Positions 40,701-52,200 of a stretch of DNA of 64,000 bases are shown one piece after another. The stretch lies in NCBI GenBank assembly GCA_009741485.1, contig CM019230.1, positions 11,542,232 to 11,606,231 on the forward strand. Direction: 5' to 3'. Source of the stretch: Malurus cyaneus samueli (taxonomy: Eukaryota; Chordata; Aves; Passeriformes; Maluridae). How positions within the stretch are numbered: the stretch's first letter is position 1; the number at the start of each line of letters is the position of its first letter. Both the position numbers and the translations under genes were made by a program. Under the pieces are notes generated by a model. That model worked only from the letters and a program-made list of their open reading frames with translations, was not told the origin of the DNA and searched no databases.

Positions 40701-43235
40701 AGGGCTGCAGATGCTCGATGGGCTTTGCTGCCAACAGCTACAAAGTTTGGGCACTCAGAGAGCAGCTCCCTAGCAATATTCCCAACTCCCACTCCCAAGG
40801 AGCAGTGCTGGTACTAGAGCAGCTCCTCCTGACACCTCCCTGTTGGGGCTGACCATGCCCAGGTTCAGCTGTACACTGACTTTTCTTTTTTTCCTTTTTT
40901 TTTTTTTTTTCTTTTAATGGAAGTGCAGCTATGGGGAGCTAGGAGAGGATAGAGAATCATAAATCATAGACTAGTTTGGGTTGGAAGGGTCCATTTAATG
41001 GTCATCATTTCTCACCCCCTGCCATGGCAGGGACACCTCCCACTCTCCCAGGCTGCTCCCAGCCCCAATGTCCAGCCTGGCCTTGGGCACTGCCAGGGAT
41101 CCAGGGGCAGCCACAGCTGCTCTGGGCACCCTGTGCCAGGGCCTCACATGCTCACAGGAAAGAATTTCCTCCTAATGCCTAATTAAATTTTGCCTTGTTC
41201 AGTTTAAATTGTCTTGTTTTCCACGTTCAATGGTCTGGTGTCCATCTATGAAACAGCCCGGGTTGGATGCTCACACAGAGCAACTCAGCTGTGCTCAAAT
41301 GCTTCAGGAAAGAAATCCAAGAGAGGAGCTGCCTCTGGAGCAATCCCACCCTCAGACAAGCACAGCTTCCTCTTCATCCCCCAGGGGCAGGAAAAGAAGT
41401 GGGGAGAGGATAAAAGGGGATGTGCTGTCTCCATCTTCCACACTTTCTTTCAGCATTGATCTGAGATCTGCTCTACTGGAACATGACTTGTGGTGTGAAC
41501 TCAGGTCTGGCCTGACACATCGGGAGACCGGAAAGACTTCCTCCTTGGGATCTCCTGGATTTACTTTCCATGACATACAGAACTGATACAAGTACTGAAA
41601 CCATGGAATCAATACCCCAGGAGAGCCAGATCAGACCAGCCAAAGATGGGCAGGAGTGTCAGCTGCCCCTTCTCCCTGCTGCTTCTTGGAGCTGGATCCA
41701 ATGACACACAGGGACAGAGGACAGGGAGGACACTGAGCAGCCCTGGAGGGGCACACTGGTCTGGGAAGTGGTGGGTGACCCCTGACCACAGCAGTGCAGG
41801 CACAGCCAGCCCTCGGTGGTACCTTATTCTCAGGGTGTCCAGGCAAACGGGCAGGTACTTGTCAAACAGAATGGTCAGGTTGGCTCGCTCAGCCTGCACC
41901 TCTCGCCGGTCAATCCAGCTGCTCACAGGGGCATTCCAGCCCAGATCTGAGGCATTGATGTACAGGATCCCTTCAGGCCCACGAGAAGAGACAACAGTAA
42001 GGACACAGCAGAGATTCTCCCTTTTTCTATCAGAAACCTTCAGCTACTGTCACGCAAGTGAAACCCTGTCAAATACACCTGATCCCTCACTACCTGATCC
42101 CTCACTACCTGATCCCTCATTACCTGATCCCTCATTACCTGATCCCTCACTACCTGATCCCTCACTACCTGATCCCTCATTACCTGATCCCTCACTACCT
42201 GATCCCTCATACCTGATCCCTCATTACCTGATCCCTCACTACCTGATCCCTCACTACCTGATCCCTCATTACCTGATCCCTCATTACCCGATCCCTCATT
42301 ACCCGATCCCTCATTACCTGATCCCTCATTACCTGATCCCTCATTACCTGATCCCTCATTACCTGATCCCTCATTACCTGATCCCTCATTACCTGCCCCC
42401 TCCCCTGCCCTCTCCTCCTGCCCCACTGCAGAGAGAAGCATTTACAGTGAAGAGATGCAGCTCAGGCAAACAGGGCCCTTCTCATGGCCCTGCCCCAAAT
42501 TGAGAACACAGAGTTGTCTGAGCTGTGTTATTGCTCTGGGCCCCAGACACCAGGGACACCTTCAGTTCCTGTTCCCATGCACTTCCCCAAAAGACCAGGA
42601 GCTCTTTGGGATTCAGACCTCTCCTCCTCAGGCCCACACAGAGCTGTGCAGGAGTGCCCTCTCAGCAGTGCTGCAGCCAGGATCCCACATCAGCAGTAGG
42701 AACACTCTGAGGACACCCCCAAGATGATGAGACCCCCACGGGAGCCTGGGCTCAGGATCCTCAGCGTGTCCGTGTGCTTCAGGAACACACCTAGAGCAGC
42801 TGTGCTCCCAGGCTGGGAGCCTCCAGAGGGACCAAGCTGGCCCCCAAAAGACTGATAAATGGCACTCGAGGCCACCTGCTGCAAGGGGCAGCTCGGGGGA
42901 CTCACCGGCCCGGGACACGGTGGCCGGGGTGGCCGTGCGCAGGTGGCTGATCTCAAACAGCAGCCTCATGGTGGGTGTCAGAGGGATCCTCTCATTGCTG
43001 GCCAGGGTCAGCACCTGCGGGAGACACACAGACAGCCTTTGTGCAGACAGACAGACAGACACACACACACACAGCCTTTGTGCACACAGACAGACAGACA
43101 GACAGACAGACAGCCTTTGTGCACACAGACAGACAGACAGCCTTTGTGCACACAGACAGACAGACAGACAGACAGACAGCCCTTGTGCACACAGACAGAC
43201 AGACAGATAGACGGACACACAGACAGCCTTTGTGC

Positions 43236-43270
<35 letters not shown>

Positions 43271-46200
43271 GAGGCTAAAGCTCTCCAGCAGCAGGAATGA
43301 AAAGCTTTCAGCACCTGGCACTGCTGAGCTTGCCTGCTCAGCCCAGCTCCTCGAGGCACAGCAGCTCTGGGAATGGGGCTGAGCCCCAGAAATGTGTCCA
43401 GCAGAACCAGGCAGGAATTCTGCCCCTGTGCTCAGGTGAGCCCCCACCTGCAGAGCTGCCCCAGCCCTGGGCCCAGCACAGGGAGGAGCTGGAGCTGCTG
43501 CACAGAGCCCAGAGGAGGCTCCAGGATGGGCAGAGGGATGGAGCAGCTCTGTTACTTCTCAGGCTGAGAGAATTGGGGTTGTTTGGCCAGGTGAAGGATC
43601 TGGGGTGATCTCACTGTGGCTTTTTGATATCTGAAGGGGCTCCAGGAGAGTGGAGAGGGACTTTGGAATTGGGTCTGGAGTGACAGAACAAGGGGGAATG
43701 GCTTCCCACTGCCAGAGGGCAGGGATGGGGATGGGTTTGGGGGGCATTGGCAATTTTGGGATTCCTGGTTGTGAGGGTGGGAGTCTCTGGCACAGGGTGG
43801 GTGCCCTGGATCCCTGGCAGTGCCCAAGGCCAGGCTGGACATTGGGGCTGGGAGTGACCTAGGACAGTGGGAGGTGTCCCTGCCATGGCAGGGGTGGCAC
43901 TGGGTGGGCTTTAAGGTCCCTCCCAACTCAACTATTCCATGATTCCATGACCTGATTTCTGACTGACACCACAATGATCCTTCTCTCTTCCACACCCCAG
44001 AATCCAAAGCATTCCCTCAGGGTGGGGGAAAGCTACAGAGTTCTGTCCCTACCCTATTTTTAAAGGGCCTCAATTTACAATCAGGAAATTTGTGATAACT
44101 CTCCAGACAAGGGAAATTCCAAGGAAAACAAGCTCTGAGCTTTTTCCCTCATGCACCATTGCCTTAATGCAATATTGTTTGGTGTGTCTGAAGAAACACA
44201 AGTGCATTTTTCCAGCAGGTGCTATTCCAGCATCTGCAGTTCCCCACAAGGAGTCCCTGTTCCTTTACCTGATCTCCATTACCTTATTATCATCCATCAC
44301 GGTGTTCAGAGATTCAATCCACATTGGATCAATATCTCCATCCAGCACCATCCACTTGGGACCATCATGGGAGATGTTGGCCAGCTCTCGCATGATTGAT
44401 GAAAACAGTCCTGCAAAGGTGACACCAACAGGTTGATGAACATTGAAGTTGTCACCTGCTCTAATGTTTTTTCCAGCAACTTTGTAAAAATTATGCTTTC
44501 CTCATAAACATTCACAGTTCTTTGCATCACTATGTGATGATATCTGCTTTAAAGAAAAAAAACTTTGTCAGAGTTATTATCACTGAGAATGACTGTGGAC
44601 CTACGTAAGCTTCATTCCCACTGAAAATCATAAGGCACAAGAAAAATGAAGAGCAGATACTCAGAGGAAGAAAAAGACACAAACTACACAATGCAAATAA
44701 AACCATCTGAATATGCCTTGCAAATTTTTATAATTTTCTTTTTTCCTGTAGCTTGAAGTCTATCAGGGAAATCAAGATGCTTTAAACGCTGGGTCACAGC
44801 TTCAGTGAGACTGAGGGGAGAACAAGCCCAGACTGACATTGAGTGACAGAACAAAATGTCAGTAAAATCAAGGAGACAGAGAGGATACAGAGTCTCAAGG
44901 GGAGTAAATAATGAATGCTAAGAAGAGCGAGAAGCTGGGAACAGAGCAGAAGTACTGCAGGGCAAATGAGAGCTCCACAAAACCATCACTCTCCTCCACA
45001 TGAGGAAATACCTAGGGAGAGGCTGGTCTGCATGAAGGAACATCAGGCAAACATTAAAAACAGCCTCTCTTCTGGTGAATTGTGACAGGCATGCTTTTTT
45101 TCCTCCAGGACAAACTATTCCCCTGCGACCCAGGTCGGGGCGGACGTGGCGTTGTATGACCGAAACAAAGCAAGTGCACAACAAACACAGGACAGCTCAG
45201 CCAGCACAGGTACAAGACAGGTCAGAAATGACCCTGGCCCTGCCTGGACTCTGCTCCTCACACCGACACATCCCACACTCACCCCAGCACCAGCAGTGCC
45301 AGCAGCAGCTCCTGCCTGGCAGCATCAGGGCTTCCCTCACTCACACCACCACAGCAGCTGCAGGAGTGCCCCTCTCCCAGCCTGGGGCATCCACACCACA
45401 CAGGAGTTTGGTTCTACAAATAACACTTTTAGGATTCCCTTGTGGGACCTTTTCCCACTTACAAACTTTCCCACTGCTGGCAGTGAGAGGAGTGACAGGA
45501 TGAACTGGGAAGAGCAAAAGGAGGAGCTGATCCATAAGGGAACACATTTTCTCTTGCCAGGCTGTGGTGAAAATGGCCTGGCTGGTCTATGACACCAAGA
45601 AACAACATTTTCAGGAAGGGTTAATGCAGAAATATCTGCCTCAAGCCCTCAGAGAAAAGGGAAAAGTCCTGTAAGTTCTCTTGAAACATTAGAGGATTGA
45701 GAACATTGGACAGTCACCTGCCAGTGTCCCTCCTGCTGTCCAGTGCCACTCACAGTTCCTGATCACAATTCTCTCTGCAGGATTCTGGCTGTATCCCACA
45801 CCTCCCTCTGTCACTTTGATTTAGGGTCCCTAATTACAATTAAAATGAAGTTAAGGCTGACACTGGAGCAAAGACCAGGGCAGGAGGGGTCGTGCTGGGG
45901 CCAGGGGAGGTGGTGGCAGCTCATCTGTTGGACACTTCTGGCCAAGGATGATTTATGGAGCCGTCCTCCCTCACCTCTTCCATGGCTCCCAAAATACACA
46001 CACAGAAATCTGAGCTGCCTTTCTGGATTAGGCATAACCCAGCCTTCTCACTCCACATCTCTGTAATCTTTCAGCAGGTTTTAAATGCTCATCTTATCCT
46101 CCTCAGGAGCAATCAGGCTCAACAGCCTGCCAAACACCATGTGCTAGAGGCCAGGCAGTGATATTCAGTGGAAAAAACACCTCTCAGAGGCTGCTGTGAG

Positions 46201-49200
46201 TGTCCAGCTATGGAAACCTGGCAATGGCACATTTTGGGGGACCACAGTGCACACCACAGGGCAGAAGGGAACCTTACTCCATCACCCAGAAAAACAACGT
46301 GCCCCAGTTAGGAACTGGGAGGTGATGATGTCAATGGGCATGATAATTATTCTCATGGCAAAAGGATAAACTCCCATTTGATGACCCAAAAGCTGTGACC
46401 CCTTGTCCTAAGGTAGCTGAGTATTTGTACTCCTATCATCTGCTTATGTTAGAGGAAAGGTAAACACCCCTTCTGTAACCATACATTAGTTGAGACTGCT
46501 CTGGTTTGTTTTGTGGTGTTCCTCCCTTCAAGGACAGTGGGAGGGAGAGGTACAAGTCACACACATTCCTGGAGGAGTCTCGGGCTCAGCAGCAGGGAAG
46601 AAGCTGTCTGCTCTCTGGGACTACTCCTTTTTTCCCTCTTCTTTGGACTTGTCATTTTCCTTGATTTATTTTTTCTTCATCATCTGAGAATTAGAAGATT
46701 CCCGTGGCATGACAGGTGGGAAAGATCCTCCAGTGAACCACCAGAGCAATTCTGTCCAACCCCTCTGGGGGCCCTGGAGGGGGAAGCCACTCCCAGGAGG
46801 GAAGAAAAAGACTTTAAGATCCAACAGCTGGTCAAACAGGGTTTTTTTTTGTTTTATAATTTTCTTTTTTTTTCCCCTCTCTTTTTTGTGGGCATATTAT
46901 TTTGTTGTTGTTGTTTTGTTAAATAAATAGTTGGTTTTCCTTTTTTTCTTTTCACTTTCCTCTCTGTGGAAAAGTTTGTCTCTAGGACCTGGGTGGGGAA
47001 AGGAGGGGGGTTTGCTGGAACTTGGGAGTGTTCACCCCCCATTAAATTAGTTCAAACTGTGACAACCCTACAAATCCTTCCAACAGCAAACCCTCCCAGA
47101 GCTGGGAGCATCACCTGTGAGACCAGCAGGACCGTCATCCTTGAAAAGACCATCATCATTGAAAAGACCCTTTTTATCTCCAAGTTCAGGCATGAAAAGA
47201 TATTTACCATCTTTCCATTCTCTCGTTGCTGGGTTAATGATGCCGAAAAGCTCATCATTGGTGACTGCCTTGGGGTTGAGGTCAGTCCAGACGGGACGGC
47301 GTTTCATCCTCTGGTAAGTCCTGTGCAGGGACCTCAGCACCTGAGACTTCCCCGTGCCCGCAGAGCCCACCACGAACACGGAGTGCCGGACACTCAGCAG
47401 CTCCTGCAGCTGCACCACCTGGGGAAACAGCCCAGCACTCACACAAAGATGCCAAACTGAAGTTCAAATGTACAAAACCTGGTCTAGGAGTACCCTGCTC
47501 ATGGCAAGGGGGTTGGAATGAGATGCCCTTAAGGTCCCTTCCCACCCAAAGTGTTCTGTGATTCTGTGAAATCCCCTTGGGCCTCGTCTTTAGAAAGCTG
47601 TGACCCAGAGACACAATGGGATTTGAGCCTGAGTTTGGTCTGACTGCTCTGACTGTGATGGGGGAAATCCAGAGCAGGCAGACAAATCTCCTCCAGCACT
47701 ACCACATCTGACAGCCACCAGCCCAGGAGGCTCTGCTGTCCAGGGGCCACACGTGGACGAGCCTGCAAGGGTCAGTCCCTTTGTAAATCCAGGGAAGAGG
47801 CAGCACTGGCTTTAGGAGCAGCTGCCACTGCATCAGACCCTGCATGGCTGACTCTGACCTCCATCGAGTTCTGTCTGCAAGAGGAACATTGTGGCTGGGA
47901 AGTGTCCAGGGCCTGGGAGCAGCCTGGTCTAATGGAAGGTGTCCCCACCCACGGCAGCTTTAAGTTCCCTTTCAGCACACACCATTCTGTGATTCTGTGG
48001 TTGTGCAGAGTCTTCTTTGAAGAAGCAAAGATGGTTGAGAAAACCCAAAAGAGCCCAGGATAGTATAGATAGAACAGAATATCCCTATATTGGATATAGG
48101 GATAATATATGGTCTTACTTTGAGCACAAAGTTGTCCTCAGGCTGCAGCCGGAGCTCCAGCACAGCCTCCTTCACCACTGCCTCAAAATCCAGGTCACGC
48201 TTCCGAGGCACGTCCAGCGCGGGGAACAGGTCCCCAATCAGCCCCAGGAACACTGGCACATCGTCTGTCACAATCTTGGGGATATTAAAGTCCCGCAGGG
48301 AGCGCATCAGGACCTGCTCCTCGGGCCGGTCGGGGTCCGCACGTTTCAGAGAGCCGGCGACCACCAGCACGGACTTGATGGCCCGCAGACCCCAGTCATA
48401 GTGATCCTACGGGGAGGGGAAGAGAGAAATAAAAACAAGGGTGAGTTTATGCCTAGGCAGCACCAGAGGGCAGGGGTAAGAACCAGGACAGAGCTGTCAG
48501 AGCAGCCGGCCATGGAAAGGCACCCAAATCCATCGTCTGTGTCATCTCTCATCAGGGACTCCACTGGCCTGAGTTACCTGGTGTCCATTCCAGCAGGTGA
48601 GCTCCCACCTGGGACAGCATCAGAGTCAAATAATGCAGCTGCTCATGCCACCACGTGGGCTCAGAGCCAGCACTGGGGCAGCACTCTGGAGACATAAGCA
48701 ATCCTTTCCCCTAAACCCCAAAGCAGTTGGCTTGGCCTTTGTGCAGGTGAAGCAAGGCCAGCCAGAACCCTGGATATCCAGGAGCTACTGAGGTGAAAGG
48801 CTTGTTAGTCCATTCTGAGGCCATTCTGAGGCCTCAGATACCCAAATTTCTCCATCCTGCCCATCACCAGGCTGCCAGACACATTTGGTCCCAGGAACAG
48901 CCCACCAAGGAGGGGCAGGGAGGACACTGCTGAAAAGGAATCCCAAAGAGGCACGAGAGGAACTCTCAGCCATCAAGCATCTATTTCTGCTCCATGAAGA
49001 CCCTGCAGAGCACAGCCCAGCAGCTCAACTGCTTCCCGTGAGAGACCACAGCTCCCATAGAGCTCCAGGTGCACTACACAAAGTTTCTGGGCAGGGCAGA
49101 AACCCACCCAAGCTCGTGCTGGCACAGCCAAGATCAGATTTTCCATCTGGAGTCCCGATTCAGCTGACCACAGGCCCCAGCTTTGATCTATGCAGATCAA

Positions 49201-52200
49201 AGTTAAAATCTGATTAACCAGAGTTTTGCACTGGAAGTAACCGTACATGGTCAACACTGGACACAAAAGATAAGTGTTTAGTTGGACTAAGAGAGGGACA
49301 ATCATCAAGGACCCGTTGCAGGCAGGAAATCCCTGGGAACTCAGAAACTGGAAAGCAGTGTCACTGAATACTACCCCAGCCATGATGGTGTTTGAGCCCT
49401 TTGAAAAACCCCTCTCACTAATGCAGCTGGTCAAGTGCTTTTGTCCCTACAGCTCCTCCAGGAAAGCAGTTTGAAAAGGTCATTGCTCTGATGACCACAA
49501 ACCTTCCCTTCTACCAGCAGCTGCCACCAAGGCAGTCAATAAATGAAAGCTGTGAAGCTTCAGCCATGGAGATACATGGCAGAGTGTCCCATTCCTGGTT
49601 TGGGGGTCCAGAGCACAGCAGAGGGCTCACCTGCTTGGACAGGAGCTCCTTGCAGAGCTGGTACAGCGTGATGAACTTCCTGGCTAAGGCCCGGGCCTGG
49701 AGGAAGCCCTCGGCCACCAACATAATCTCACAGATGAGCTCAAAGTCCGGCACCACCATCGCACAGGGCCTGGGGAGACAGGCAGGAAAGAGCTGCAGAG
49801 CCAGTATTGACCACAGAGCTCAGGGGCAGTGGATTTGCAGCTTTATCTTCCAGGTCTTCTCCAGTGAGCCACTGGAGACTTCCCAGTCTGCCCACGCTAC
49901 CTTTTCCCATGGCATGGAACAGAACTCCTTCACCCTCCATGTGATTCCCTGATCCAGCTCGGTGCACAAGGCTGAAACCATCTGTGATTCCCCAGTCTAG
50001 TAGAATTTACCAAGAAAATGAAGCCAAACCTGGATGTTCCCAAAGACAATTTCTGCCAGTCTCATAACACAGGTCACAAAGCCTGACCTCGACTCACCTG
50101 AAGAGAGCTTTTAAATTCTCCGGCAGCTCGGTTCGTCCTGCATAACCAGGGTTCATGGTGATGAAAATCCCAACTGAGGGGACTAAGTTAATGTCTTCTC
50201 CAAGAAAATTGAAGGTTTTCTTCTTGTCGCGTATTGCATCCTGCACACTCTTCACCTGGGAGCGAAGGCAGTGCTCAGGGTTCCTGTTAGGTGTGAAAAC
50301 CCCACACAGCAGTGCTGCCCTCTGCCACCTGGGCCATGATGGCTGGGCCTTATCACTGCTCTGGTTTGGGTATTTCCTGACCATATAAAGCTTTATACAC
50401 TGGTTGGGGTAAATCTGTGTGTCTCCCATCACAACCTGACTCTGACAAAGCAGAAAAGAGCTGAAGAGACTGGGCAGTCAAACTGAAAGGAGCTGGAATA
50501 TTTGCTTCATAAGGGGGTGGATATGGGTGAGGGGAGGAGGAAAGGCCTCCAAAGCTGCCTGTGTCTCACCTTGGCTGTACACCACCTGTAATCTCACAGA
50601 AAAACCCCACCAAAGGCTGAACCAGATCTTCAGCTTCCCAACCTCGCAGGAGGCCAGAGATAGAGAGGAGAGGCAGGGCTGTGCAGGAGCCAGAGCAAAC
50701 CAACACTCAAGAGTCAAACCAAGTACCAAGAGCCTGCCCTAATTCCTCCCACTCCCTTCACCCCTCCTCACACACTGCCCTTCACGACAGACAGCCCAAA
50801 GCCAGGTCTTTTTCTTGAGCAGGCCCAGAAAAGGAGCTGCATTCCCCATCAAGCTTGGCATCAGCTCAGTTGCAAACTGATCATTTGATATTGCTTTTAA
50901 AGATTTGGAGACATCAGATGCTTAATTTAAACCCAAATCCACAAAGCAGGAGCTGGAAGACCTGCCCTGATATTTTCACTCACTGATATTAGCTGGTGTT
51001 TCCTATTTGCCTGGTTGTAGCTTTGTTCTTCTCATCCCCCACCTTCCAAAGGGAGCAGGTTCACTACAGCTAGATCATCTCACTGCCCACCTTCCATTCC
51101 ATGGAGTGTGTCCCTTATAGTCAGATCACCCCACTCCCAACCTTCCATTCCATGGAGTGAGTCCTTTACAGCCAGATCATCTCACTGCCCGCCTTCCATT
51201 CCATGGAGTGAGTCCTTTACAGCCAGATCATCTCACTGCCCACCTTCCATTCCATGGAGTGAGTCCTTTACAGCCAGATCATCTCACTGCCCACCTTCCA
51301 TTCCATGGAGTGAGTCCTTTACAGCCAGATCATCTCACTGCCCACCTTCCATTCCATGGAGTGAGTCCTTTATAGTCAGATCACCCCACTCCTCACCTTC
51401 CATTCCAGTGGAGTGAATCCCTGACAGCTAGACCCCCTCCTTCCTCACCTTTTCATTCCATGGAGTGAGTCCTTCACAGCCAGACCATCCCATTCCCCAC
51501 CTTCCATTCCATGGAGTGAGTCCCTCACAGCCAGGGCACCTCACTGCCCACCTTCCATTCCCCCACAGCCAGACCCCCTCCTCCTCTCCTCCCCGAGGGA
51601 GCAGCTCCCCGCAGCCAGATCAGCACCACTTCATCGAGGGAAGAACCCCTCTCTGTTCACTGCCCTAAACTCACTCCTGTTTGCCATCTTAGAGCCAAGC
51701 AATTAACGGAGTTTCTGTGCGTAAAGACCCACATCGACATGAGCTGCGTGACTCAGGCAGCCAATTAACCATCACCATGGTTACCCTCTAATAGCACCGC
51801 AGAGGTGATGATGGAGCGACAGCCCTGCCTGGCTCAGACACTCAGACACCGCTCCAGCCAGGAGCCAGGGAAGCATTAGCAGTTGAGTCATAGCTGGACT
51901 TCTTTTGTTCAGCTTCTCTTTTAATTTTAAGATCCTCAAAGACATTTTTTGATGGTAACTTTAAACCAGAGCCTGATGGAAGGGAAACAGAGAGAGAACT
52001 ACACACAAACTCCTGTACCCACTTGGGATTTGTTTGGGACATCACATGAAGTACACTGATGAGAGAAAGAGAGATGAGAGTGAGGAGTTTGTGCAGGGGT
52101 TTACAACAATTCCTTTGACGAAAAACATTTACAGAGCAGTAGAAACTTCTGGACTCTGGATCTTAATTTCTGCAATGCCAAGACCTAAATTTGGTCTAGG

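Larger units (their letters stand above)
43015..44282. other. Intron w13-w14
   Basis: 1.27 kb consisting of the ACAG array, a CR1 fragment and about 330 bp of unrecognised sequence next to exon w13. Confidence 0.85.
47419..48118. other. Intron w11-w12
   Basis: 700 bp with two short CR1 tails (47.50-47.57 and 47.89-48.00 kb), both in plus orientation. About 320 bp between them is unrecognised. Confidence 0.82.

Noticed and set aside
41646..42503. 285-aa open frame with pentapeptide repeats (SLPDP, YLIPH)
   Set aside because: Produced by the 15-bp repeat, whose period is divisible by three; both strands are open equally.
42859..43447. Cysteine-rich or [12 protein letters not shown] open frames
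   Set aside because: Translations of the ACAG microsatellite. The apparent cysteine-rich protein is an artefact.
51085..51570. CRISPR-like array (direct repeats with a regular period)
   Set aside because: The units are contiguous with no unique spacers, in a vertebrate intron; it is a minisatellite. The same holds for the 35.2-kb array.
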